Virus record (IMG/VR): IMGVR_UViG_3300035211_000269
Span: 1 to 32,197 of that record
Source of the DNA: a virus
Direction: 5' to 3' (one strand)
Length of the DNA: 32,197 nt
In this document: in pieces, positions 1-8,100 of the stretch
How positions within the stretch are numbered: the first letter of the stretch is position 1
Layout: the number at the start of each line of letters is the position of its first letter
Position numbers and translations under genes: made by a program
The notes under the pieces: model-generated
What the model was told of the DNA's origin: nothing
The model's database searches: none
The model's input: only the letters and a program-made list of their open reading frames with translations

Positions 1-28
1 ATGGACAAAAGTTTAAACTTTTGTCCAT
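1..28. repeat. Perfect 28-bp palindrome at window start
   Basis: Bases 1-28 read identically on both strands; the centre is GTTTAAAC and the arms begin ATGGACAAAA. It lies at the very first base of the window, so it may be part of a longer inverted repeat, a junction, or a feature of a contig end. No gene function is assigned. Confidence 0.85.
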
Positions 29-105
29 TATGGTTTATTTTATACGCAAGCTTTAAAAAAATCAAGTGGAAAAAATTTATTTTCTGCCCAAAGGGCGTAA
101 AAAAA

Positions 106-309
106 CAAGAAACCATATGTGAAGAATTGGGCGACCGCGCCGGACTGGCGATATGCTGGTGGAACCAGGGACTGATTCATAATCAAAACAAAAATTATAC
201 AAAACAAATCCAACTCTGGGAAAAATCCATTCAAATGAAAAAAAAGATCGGTATTCCCACAGAAAAAAATGAAAAGGCTCTGGCAAAATTAAAGAAAGAT
301 AGGGCTTAG
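106..309 (+). pseudogene. TPR-repeat protein, C-terminal fragment
   Basis: The frame from about base 106 encodes a tetratricopeptide-type helix pair: EELGDRAGLAICWWNQGL, followed by a second helix KQIQLWEKSIQMKKKIG. This is the typical ending of large bacterial TPR regulatory proteins. The same frame is open back to base 1, but residues 1-35 do not look like TPR and come from A+T-rich sequence containing the palindrome. The true N-terminus is therefore missing and the piece is probably a remnant. It is the only host-like coding sequence in the window and may mark DNA flanking the prophage. The family call rests on the repeat pattern and not on a database search. Confidence 0.6.
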
Positions 310-424
310 GTTCGCTGCGCTCACAACGGTGATTGGTCATTAGTCATTGGTTATAGGTCATTTGTGGCCGGATGGGTGCAAAAAATAAAATTACAAATTA
401 CAATGTCCGAAATTACAAACAGTC

Positions 425-583
425 CCTAAATCCACCACCACTTTTTAACTTTTTCTTTGCCACCAAGACACAAAGACACTAAGGGGCACAAGGGTAATAT
501 TTTTTTTATCCCTAAAATAAAACCCCTTTGTGGCTCTTTGTGCCTTCGTGCCTTGGTGGCTAAAATTAGACGGTGGATTTAGG
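425..583. repeat. Intergenic inverted repeat (GCCACCAAG / CTTGGTGGC type)
   Basis: The outer arms CCTAAATCCACC (425-436) and GGTGGATTTAGG (572-583) are exact complements. Inner arms begin GCCACCAAGACAC (459 on) and end GTGCCTTGGTGGC (ending 560), with several imperfect matches inside. Sequences of this GCCACCAAGACACAAAG type recur between genes in many environmental bacterial genomes (general knowledge). It is probably a host intergenic repeat and not phage. Confidence 0.65.
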
Positions 584-733
584 AGCCCTGACAGGCTTGA
601 TAAAAGACACCATATCGGTTCCAACTTGGCCTGGGCCGGATTCGTAGTGTTGACCGGTCCATTCGGTACTTTTACCTATTTGGGCGTGAGAAAACTTTTG
701 CTCATTATTGAGATAACTTTTCCTTGATTTTTG

Positions 734-748
734 TTGCACATAGTGCAA
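734..748. other. Short hairpin just downstream of the methyltransferase gene
   Basis: TTGCAC (734-739) and GTGCAA (743-748) are perfect arms around a 3-base loop, close to the 3' end of the leftward operon. On the leftward transcript the stem is not followed by a U run, so an intrinsic terminator is possible but weak. Confidence 0.3.
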
Positions 749-759
749 AAAAAATGTTT

Positions 760-1521
760 TCAAAAATCCCTTTCCTTTCCATTATTTAGAACCTTTATCG
801 CCTCAAAAAATAAGTAGGCTATCTGGGGCACTATTGTATTGCCTAATGCCTTAAGTCTGTCCAGTTCATAGGGAAGCCCATCAGCATTTCTACAAAGCAA
901 GGATTCGTCGGCTTTCCAAAACTCAACCTTATTAACTCCACGATGGATAAACCGAATATTTTTCCAGTGTCTGATTGCCTTTTCAATTTCTTTATTACTG
1001 ACTTTCGTTTGAAATTTTGTTGTATCGCCATACTGGCAAGAGGTGTAGGCAATAATCCAGACTCTATCCCGTCTGTGAGGGGCATTAAGGGCACAAGCTG
1101 GTATACAAAACGTTTCGCAGGTGTAACCACTATCTTCCAGATCAATAAGCGTCTGGTCGAGTGCCATATTGATGATTCCATAAACATTCTCCCCAAGGAC
1201 AAAGGATGGTTTAACAATTCTAATGATCTCAAGCATTTTCGGCCATAGATAACGGTCATCCGCTTTGCCGCGTCGTTTCCCGGCATAGGAAAAGGGCTGA
1301 CAGGGGAATCCTCCGGAAATAATGTCAACTGGTTCAAGCTCATTTAGGTTCACCTCCATTATATTTTTATATTTTTTTGTTTTTTTAAAATGGAGGTTAA
1401 GTATCTCTCGACAATATTCATCGACTTCAATCGACCAGTTCGTCTCTATCCCAGCCCACCTGGCGGCAATCTCAAAGCCGCCTATGCCAGAAAAACAGCT
1501 TCCGTGTGTCAATTTTGACAT
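760..1521 (-). CDS. C5 cytosine-specific DNA methyltransferase (phage Dcm-like)
   Basis: Transfers a methyl group from S-adenosylmethionine to carbon 5 of cytosine at a specific DNA site. The 253-residue protein shows the family motifs in order: motif I FSGIGGFE (about 10-17, SAM binding), motif IV GGFPCQPFS (70-78, catalytic Cys74), motif VI ENV (111-113), motif VIII HRRDRVW (149-155) and motif X GNTIVPQIA (227-235). The target-recognition region between VIII and X is very short (about 160-215), as in many phage enzymes. The start has a strong AGGAGG site 7 bases upstream. It is the last gene of the leftward late operon. No restriction enzyme gene is adjacent, so it probably acts alone, for example in protecting phage DNA; this role is inferred. 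Confidence 0.95.
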   Translation of the reverse strand: MSKLTHGSCFSGIGGFEIAARWAGIETNWSIEVDEYCREILNLHFKKTKKYKNIMEVNLNELEPVDIISGGFPCQPFSYAGKRRGKADDRYLWPKMLEIIRIVKPSFVLGENVYGIINMALDQTLIDLEDSGYTCETFCIPACALNAPHRRDRVWIIAYTSCQYGDTTKFQTKVSNKEIEKAIRHWKNIRFIHRGVNKVEFWKADESLLCRNADGLPYELDRLKALGNTIVPQIAYLFFEAIKVLNNGKERDF

Positions 1522-1585
1522 TATAACCTCCTTTCAAAACTTCTTTCTTTTATTACCGGAAGCTGATATAATAAAAATATACCTT

Positions 1586-1651
1586 GGAGGGGCTCCGGCC
1601 TAACGGTGGGAGGTTCACCGTTGCAGGGGTACTTGCACTACTCCTGCCTCC
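1586..1651. ncRNA. Cloverleaf-like structured element, function unknown
   Basis: This 66-base stretch folds into a closed four-way junction. The closing stem is GGAG (1586-1589) with CTCC (1648-1651). Arm 1 is GGC/GCC around TCCG (1591-1600). Arm 2 is AACGGTG (1602-1608) with CACCGTT (1616-1622) around a 7-base loop. Arm 3 is a 9-bp stem (1623-1631 with 1639-1647) around a 7-base loop. Arms 1-3 are contiguous apart from one base at 1601. It begins directly after the stop codon at 1652 on the operon strand. One pair is G-U on the plus strand and A-C on the minus strand, a slight hint for plus-strand RNA. It could be an RNA, a processing or termination site, or a DNA cruciform. It does not match tRNA consensus bases. 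Confidence 0.45.
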
Positions 1652-1900
1652 TCATTGAAGTTTCATTCTTAATCTTTCAATAAGTTTTTCCATTAATTTT
1701 GCATTTGCCCATGTCGCTTTTGCCAAAACTTGTAATCCGTTTTGAACGTTTTGTCCTAACGAACCAAAATCGGAACAAAAATCTTCTACCTCTTGTTCCG
1801 TCTTGTCAGCGATATTAGAAAGTAATTGGAAATATCGCTGAATAGTCGCTTTTTGAGTTATAAGCTCCGTTTTTTTTCCTATTAGTAATGGTTCAACCAT
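1652..1900 (-). CDS. Small helical protein following tail fibre genes, unknown
   Basis: 82 residues, predicted largely helical, with no recognised domain. The start overlaps the end of the upstream gene by 8 bases, and an AGAGG site lies just upstream, so translation is probably coupled. Position after the tail-fibre genes fits a fibre-assembly chaperone or minor structural protein, but nothing in the sequence proves this. The gene ends exactly where the cloverleaf element starts. Confidence 0.7.
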   Translation of the reverse strand: MVEPLLIGKKTELITQKATIQRYFQLLSNIADKTEQEVEDFCSDFGSLGQNVQNGLQVLAKATWANAKLMEKLIERLRMKLQ

Positions 1901-2504
1901 CGATAACCTCTTTCAGGATAAAACTAACATCTTCTCCTGTATTAGCGGGGATATATCCTTCTATGAGAATATCTCCTTCTAATCCAATGACAATAGGACC
2001 AGCCAGGCTAAGTTCATCACCTGTGCTCAAATCCTCTATGGGAGGATCTACTGTAATTAAAGAATTTGCTTTATCTATATTGATTAACCTATATATGTTT
2101 TCCCCTCTTTTCAAAGATAAATTCAATTTTAGACCTATTTCTAAAACATTCAGATCGCCTTCAATGGCAAAATTATTTTTTGTTCCAGTAAAGCTTTCAT
2201 TGGCGGTATAAATTACAGTGAAATCTTGCCCTGCAAATAATTCAATGGGAATTACCTCAAACTGACTCCCTGTATAAATAGATATAACGAAAATTACTTT
2301 ATCAAGAGTGTCATCTCTTGTTATTGGAATCACATCTGCTGGCACATCAAAATATGAAAATCCTTCAGCATCAACTTGATCTCCGACAGGTGTAAAAAAT
2401 TTAAAAGCATCCCACTTTATTTTCAAATCGTCATATTGAAAATTTGGGATTGAATAAATCACCGTTTTTCCTTTGTTTCCTTTTATTATTTTTGTTTCAA
2501 TCAT
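1893..2504 (-). CDS. Phage distal tail protein, unknown (beta-rich)
   Basis: 203 residues with many short alternating hydrophobic strands and no signal peptide or membrane segment. A strand-rich protein placed between a fibre C-terminal domain protein and a small helical protein suggests a tail-tip or baseplate-associated virion component. It follows the fibre gene with no gap (2504/2505) and overlaps the next gene by 8 bases. I do not recognise the family. Confidence 0.7.
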   Translation of the reverse strand: MIETKIIKGNKGKTVIYSIPNFQYDDLKIKWDAFKFFTPVGDQVDAEGFSYFDVPADVIPITRDDTLDKVIFVISIYTGSQFEVIPIELFAGQDFTVIYTANESFTGTKNNFAIEGDLNVLEIGLKLNLSLKRGENIYRLINIDKANSLITVDPPIEDLSTGDELSLAGPIVIGLEGDILIEGYIPANTGEDVSFILKEVIDG

Positions 2505-2960
2505 CTATCCTCCATAGGCAATCCAACGGACAGCGGTAGCTGCGGTTGATTTCAATTTAAACCCTGTAGTTGTGAAATTTTCACCCCAACAGGTATTTCC
2601 TGCCTCTGGACATAACCCTATATTAGGGGCGCTCGAAAACGCCTCCGAAAATGTTACAAGTTTCCCACCCGTTAGTGCGTTATTTCTTCCACTGTCAAAC
2701 TTCTTCCCCCGGAGAAAATCAGCGTCTAATAGACTTCCTGTGCCATCAACTGTCAGTAATAAGGCGAGTGATTCACTGGCACTATTACCGATCTCTTTTT
2801 CAACTCCATTTTCCTTAATTACTAAAGTAAATTTTGAACCGCTTTTCTTGAGCCTCACTTCAAGTTCATCTAAAGCTGTTATGTCACCATATCCTAATTG
2901 TTTGATTGTTTTATTGGCCTTTTCAACACTGAATTTTTCCGATATCACAAAAAAGGACAT
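2505..2960 (-). CDS. Tail fibre / receptor-binding protein with Gp53-like C-terminus
   Basis: 151 residues. The N-terminal half (about 15-75) is a short hydrophilic attachment or helical region. The C-terminal part (about 95-151) has the pattern VTFSEAFSSAPNIGL, TGFKLKS and a final RWIAYGG, which matches the compact beta domain often found at the tips of phage tail fibres and commonly named Gp53-like C-terminal. It would be expected to sit at the tail tip and touch the host surface. The length is short for a complete fibre, so it may act with the neighbouring hub protein. The start lies 8 bases after the hub gene stop. The C-terminal call is by pattern only. Confidence 0.7.
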   Translation of the reverse strand: MSFFVISEKFSVEKANKTIKQLGYGDITALDELEVRLKKSGSKFTLVIKENGVEKEIGNSASESLALLLTVDGTGSLLDADFLRGKKFDSGRNNALTGGKLVTFSEAFSSAPNIGLCPEAGNTCWGENFTTTGFKLKSTAATAVRWIAYGG

Positions 2961-2968
2961 ATTTCACC

Positions 2969-4387
2969 TCACATAAGAAGTAAACACTCCGGGTCAGTTT
3001 TATTGGTTAATATAGCAACATCCGGGTCAGATTCAGACAACAGTATTATGGTATTCTTAATTAAGGGATATATATCAATCCCTCGGATGCTGTATTCATT
3101 AGCACCACTATGAGCTATTTCAATACAAAGGTAAGTACGATTCTCATTTTTGGATAGCCCATATGAATATGTTAAACTGAATAATTGTCCCAATAGGTCT
3201 ACTTGTGGCAATTCATCCCGGATTGTTTTGAAGCTTATATGCTTAATAATATCTCTCTGCCGGAATATTTTTTGACATACTGTAGTATGAGCGGAAAGGG
3301 AATCCGTATGAAACCGGAGGTCAATAGGTTTGGTATCCGCTGTCCAGCCGGTTTCTATTTTTGATGTGTGGGAATATCGATAACTATTGTTTTGAAAGTG
3401 AAAACAATAATTTCGTTCAGCTTCAGTTAATAGAGAACTTATATCCGGGTGAAGCTCATAGCCTGATATTACGCCTGGAAGAAATTTCTTCGTTACAGGA
3501 ATATTTCCCTCAAAGTCAAGGTAAACAGCCTTAATTTTACCGTTCACCGACATATAAAAAAATGTATCAAAGTTTGTGTTAAACTCATTGATCGCCTGTT
3601 TCCAGGTTTGATCATTTAACACAACAACCGTTTTTTTGAATTTTTCATACTGAGTGGGGAGTATACCTTCAATTTCTATCCCGGCCCCAAAATCGTTTTT
3701 AATCTTGCTGAGCATTTCCCCGGCATTTTCAATGAGTATACTGGACTCCATCATTCCTGAGCCATTAAAAGTAATTTCCGAATCATCGATGGCCTCAACG
3801 GGATAGATATAGCAATATCCATCCCCTTCGTTTTGCCAGGTGTATAATATGGGAGCACCATTTTGATATACAGATGAGATATTAAAACAATGATGCCAGG
3901 CAGCTAAATACTTACCTGCCTCGATCTGATAAGCAGTCAATTGGCCGGTATTGGTCCAGAATTCATCTGTGACCGTTCCACAAAAGACATTTGCTCTTTT
4001 TCCTTCATTTTCAGGAGGGACATTCTCAAACACATCACCTATCCTATATGAAATTGGATTATTAAGGAAAGAATACATATCTCCTTTAATAGTAAATTCG
4101 TGTACGGATTTCGGTTTTGGAAAATCTGATACTTTGATCTTTCCAATCAAAGTATCATTCTCGAAAACCTGAATTTCCCTATCTTTCAAATAACGGTCAT
4201 TTCCTGAAAGGACCTGGCTCCAATGTCCCTGGGAATTATCAAATGTTATTGAGATTTTCTGATTTTCCAATGGGTTAAATAATGATATTGTTCTCCTAAA
4301 ATATGACATTTTCAAGATTCTACCGGACCCTGAGTATGTATACTCTTGTGGTCCACTTTCCGGGAAATCTATAATAATTCTTTTCAT
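2969..4387 (-). CDS. Phage tail hub / tail-associated protein
   Basis: 472 residues, soluble and strand-rich, encoded between the distal-tail-like protein and the fibre gene. The N-terminal region, with an ITFDNSQGHWSQV stretch near 45-60 and a KIKVSDFPKPKSVHEFTI stretch near 83-100, resembles the domain layout of baseplate hub proteins that form a ring under the tail tube (gp27/gp44-like). The middle (about 215-310) resembles the second hub domain, where a protein of this type carries a QAINEFNTNFDTFFYMSVNGK-like strand-helix-strand. No peptidase motif was seen. The start overlaps the upstream gene stop by 4 bases (ATGA), indicating coupled translation. The hub call relies on gene order and overall pattern. 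Confidence 0.65.
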   Translation of the reverse strand: MKRIIIDFPESGPQEYTYSGSGRILKMSYFRRTISLFNPLENQKISITFDNSQGHWSQVLSGNDRYLKDREIQVFENDTLIGKIKVSDFPKPKSVHEFTIKGDMYSFLNNPISYRIGDVFENVPPENEGKRANVFCGTVTDEFWTNTGQLTAYQIEAGKYLAAWHHCFNISSVYQNGAPILYTWQNEGDGYCYIYPVEAIDDSEITFNGSGMMESSILIENAGEMLSKIKNDFGAGIEIEGILPTQYEKFKKTVVVLNDQTWKQAINEFNTNFDTFFYMSVNGKIKAVYLDFEGNIPVTKKFLPGVISGYELHPDISSLLTEAERNYCFHFQNNSYRYSHTSKIETGWTADTKPIDLRFHTDSLSAHTTVCQKIFRQRDIIKHISFKTIRDELPQVDLLGQLFSLTYSYGLSKNENRTYLCIEIAHSGANEYSIRGIDIYPLIKNTIILLSESDPDVAILTNKTDPECLLLM

Positions 4388-5103
4388 TGTGGATACTCAT
4401 AAGGATTTTGTTCAAACTCAAGGGTGAAATAAACACCTTCAAGCTCTTCATCTCCTTTTGGCTGTGATAAAATTCCCTGGTATGCCTCTTTTGTTTCTTC
4501 GGAGACAATCAGTATAATCACTTCATTCTTGGATATTATTTGGCAAATTGAAACAAACTCATCAAGAGGGATAGCTGGAAAGTTCAAGCTGATCTTCCAA
4601 ATCAATACTCCAATGACTTTGTTTTTCTGACCTATATCACTATTTATTATATGACTTGTTTCGACCGGTATTCTTTGTATGGGATAATAAGGATCTTCTG
4701 ATATTTCAGTATAAGTTCCAAGATATAATTGACCAATCCGAAATCCAGTATCATAAGTGTGAACCCAAATTTTAAAATGTTTATGATTTATTCCAGCCAC
4801 TTTTTTGGATATACTATCTTTAGAATATTCTAGAGTAACGTATTCGTTCGTCTGAAAATTATCATTTGATAAAACAAGTGTAAGAGAAACCTGCGAAGGG
4901 AAATCATGGGCGACTATTCCTATTCCATCAAATTCCACTGGATCATCAAATTTCCATAGAATTGTATTGTCTTTTTCCGGGGATAAAAAGTAATCTGCTG
5001 GTGATTCTGTTAGTAAATTTTCAACAGGATGATCTGGATCAGCATAAGTCGAATATAAATATGTACATAAGGGAAAAATATTATCATGAATTATTGCTGT
5101 CAT
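4384..5103 (-). CDS. Distal tail protein-like, with discoidin-like N-terminal half
   Basis: 239 residues. Residues about 25-135 have the strand pattern of an F5/8 type C (discoidin-like) domain, including LWKFDDPVEFDGIGIVAHD and HFKIWVHTYDTG. Residues about 140-239 form a separate strand-rich part. It sits immediately downstream of the tape measure gene, the usual place of the distal tail protein that caps the tube and anchors the hub. The gene overlaps both neighbours by 4 bases (ATGA), so it is tightly coupled. The fold may serve carbohydrate binding or only structure. No database comparison was possible. Confidence 0.65.
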   Translation of the reverse strand: MTAIIHDNIFPLCTYLYSTYADPDHPVENLLTESPADYFLSPEKDNTILWKFDDPVEFDGIGIVAHDFPSQVSLTLVLSNDNFQTNEYVTLEYSKDSISKKVAGINHKHFKIWVHTYDTGFRIGQLYLGTYTEISEDPYYPIQRIPVETSHIINSDIGQKNKVIGVLIWKISLNFPAIPLDEFVSICQIISKNEVIILIVSEETKEAYQGILSQPKGDEELEGVYFTLEFEQNPYEYPQ

Positions 5104-8100
5104 TCGTACTCCTTTAAAATCACAGAAACTTTTTTAGTGAATCCATCGGGGTTATCACCAAGTACTTCCAGAAACATCTCTCGAAAATCATATTTCATCT
5201 GATTTGTGGTTCCCATGGGAAAATAAAGGTTATATATTCTTACGTTTCCGGAAACTTGTGGGTTTTGTTGAGTGTGTTGATTATTTATATTTTCCAAACC
5301 TGGTGTTGGCGGAGTATACTGGGGAGTATACTGGGAAAGTCTAAGATGGGATCGTCTACTATTATTTTCTTCAGGAATAAGAGCTTTCACCTCCTGAAGA
5401 AAACTCAAGTATTCTTCAGTCATAATGTCATCAACCATAGATCCTTTCAAGCTTTTCAGTTGTCTTAAAAATGCACTTGACCAATTTGAATCTGATAGAA
5501 TACGGTCCATATTTTCAGTCCAGGCGTTTTGGAGTGCGAAAAATCTTGTAGTATTAGCTTCCATTTGCTCTTGAGAAAAAATACCAATGCTGGAAAAATC
5601 GAAATTTCCTATTTCCGCGTTCATTTCAAGCATTTCATAATAAGAACGAATAACTCCGTCCTGGCTGAGATGCAGCGTCTCCGTACTATTCACCATTGCA
5701 TGCATAATCAGGTCGTATTTTTGGAGCAATAAATCCATTGCCTCCGGCTGGGCATATCGTATTTGCTCTTCTATATCTTCCAATGCTGCTAACCATTTAT
5801 TTTTTACCTGGTCATCCACGGCCGCCATGACGATACCGTTATTTTCGGTAATAGAAAGTATACTATCTGAAAGACCTTCATAATATTTTTTTTCTACGTC
5901 ATCCAATGATTGCCACCACAACGAAATTTGTTCTACAATGCTATTTCCGGATATGTTGACTTGAGTTTCCACTTGTTGTAGAAATTCAAGGTATTCTGCA
6001 TTCATATAGTCATCAACCATAGAGCCTTGCATATTTTGAAGATCAGATAAGAAAGAAGATGCCCAATTGAAATTAGACAGGATACTATCCATATTCTCAT
6101 TCCATGCGTTTTGCATTGCCAGAAATTTGATTGTACTATCTTCCTTTTGTTCCGGTGAAAATATACCATAATGAGAAAAGTCAAAACTCTGATTTTCAGC
6201 ATTCATCCTTAGCATTTCATGATACGTACGTAGTACCCCGTCTTGACTTAGGTACAACGTTTCGGTTGAGGCTGTCATTTGTGTCATCACCCAGTCATAT
6301 TTTTGCTGAAGCAGGTCTAATGCGTCCGGATGAGCATATCTCATTTGCTCTTCTATCTTTTCAAGTGTTATAAGCCACTTATTTTGAGTTTCCTCTGTGA
6401 TCTCCCTAATTACAATCCCATGATTCTTATGGAAGTTAATCAAGCCGTCATATAATCCTATGTAGTATTTTTTTTCAACTCTATCCAGGGAATCCCACCA
6501 TAATTTTATTTGATTTATTATGGTGTTTCCTGATATGATCTTCGTATTTCGGCGATCTAGATCATCCATGGTTCCCATAATAGAAGCCATTTTATCCTGG
6601 ACATCATCCAGACTACCTTCCCAAAATCCGGTTTTGACAGCCATGCGGTCCAGGGAATCCGTGACCTGACCGGTAAGGCCCTGCAGGGCATAAGGAATAT
6701 CTGCCCCAAGTTTCACTGCAATTACTTCCAGGAGAGAAATTATTTTCTCCTGGCCGGACATGGTTTCTTTTTGAAGAAAGCCTTCTTGACGGGCGTTTTC
6801 AATGAGATTTTTGGTTTTTTCATCCAGTTGGAAATTATAGGCTTCCTGGTATTTGATTAAGTCTTGTAGGGCAGGTGCAAGTAGTCTCAGGGCCATCTCT
6901 TCATCACCTGTCAACCTCATAATCTCTTCAAATTGAAGTAAAGTCTGATTGGAAAAGTTTGTGAAGTCAGTCTGAGTCATAAAAGCACTATCACCGAGCC
7001 CTTCCATCATTTGCCTGGTAGCTTCGATCCGGTTTGCCAGGTCCTCATGCTGCCTTATGAAGTTACTCATATTAAGCATCGCTTGAAGACCTTCTGAAAC
7101 TTGCAGACCATTATTGATAGCCATATCAGAAATGGTGTCAAAATGACTTTCCATCATGCGGACGATTTCAACAAAACCATACCCTTGACTTTCAAGGGAG
7201 TGGAAAAGAGAGGCAGTTGAACTTTGGATGAATTCCCAATTTTGAACGATATCTCCGGTTACCTGGAATAGTTCATTTTGCTTTTGAATCAACTGATCTT
7301 GAAGCTGAAGCGCCTCTTCGGCTTCCAGGTTTCCGGCAGCAATTTTTTCTTGAATTTCTACAATTTCTTTTTGAATCGCCCCGGTATCTTTAAAAGTGCT
7401 AAGAAATAATTCTAAGGCATCTACCCCTTGTAATATCTTTTTATTCGTGTATTCCCAAATTTCCGCCACCTCAAGCCCCCGGGAGCGGACGTCTGAGATT
7501 AGTTCGATCATTTTTTTTGAACCTTCGGTGCCTAATCGTTCCGCATGAGCAAGAAGCTCATTAAAAGCTTTTCCAATAGCTTCCTGGGTTTCGCTTATTG
7601 ACAGGGTCCCCCGGTCAAGGTCTGCCAGGATATCTCTTGTTCTTTGGACGTAATTATCAAAGTTTTGCAGGTTAACATCGGCAGTGGATAGGATTTCCCC
7701 CATTAACTTGCTTATAGCCGCATGGGTATCCCCGGTTACTTCCTCAAGAGACCTGATCTTTTCTTCCATCTCTTCGGTAATATCGATCATTTCCCGTTCT
7801 CTATCAATCGCCTCTCCAACACCATCGCCTTTAAAAAGTGAAGCGATTCCCTTTGCAATCCCGGAAATAATACCCCCGGCCCCGGATATCAAAGAAAGCC
7901 CGGATTGAATTGTCTGGAAAATATTCCCGCTGCCGAAGAAAATACCCTCAAGCCCTTGCGTCATCTGGCCGATGCCACCGGCAATCGAGTTGATTGCAGA
8001 ATTCAATTTATCCGCCGTCCCCTCTGAAATAATTCCAAAGACGTTTAAAGCGGTCTCCCCCAATCTAATTAATTTATCAGCCCAGGAAATAGTCATCTCA

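Larger units (their letters stand above)
310..759. other. Non-coding stretch between TPR fragment and methyltransferase
   Basis: I see no credible gene here. At 331-362 there are three imperfect GGTCATT-type direct repeats. At 425-583 there is a large inverted repeat, listed separately. Short open frames in this stretch lack ribosome binding sites and protein-like composition. Confidence 0.6.

Noticed and set aside
843-1343. 166-codon frame inside the methyltransferase gene
   Set aside because: Same-strand shadow frame of a gene with all family motifs.
1586-1651. tRNA gene or the terminal hairpin of a diversity-generating retroelement
   Set aside because: It lacks tRNA consensus bases and a 7-pair acceptor stem, and no reverse transcriptase or template repeat is visible in the window.
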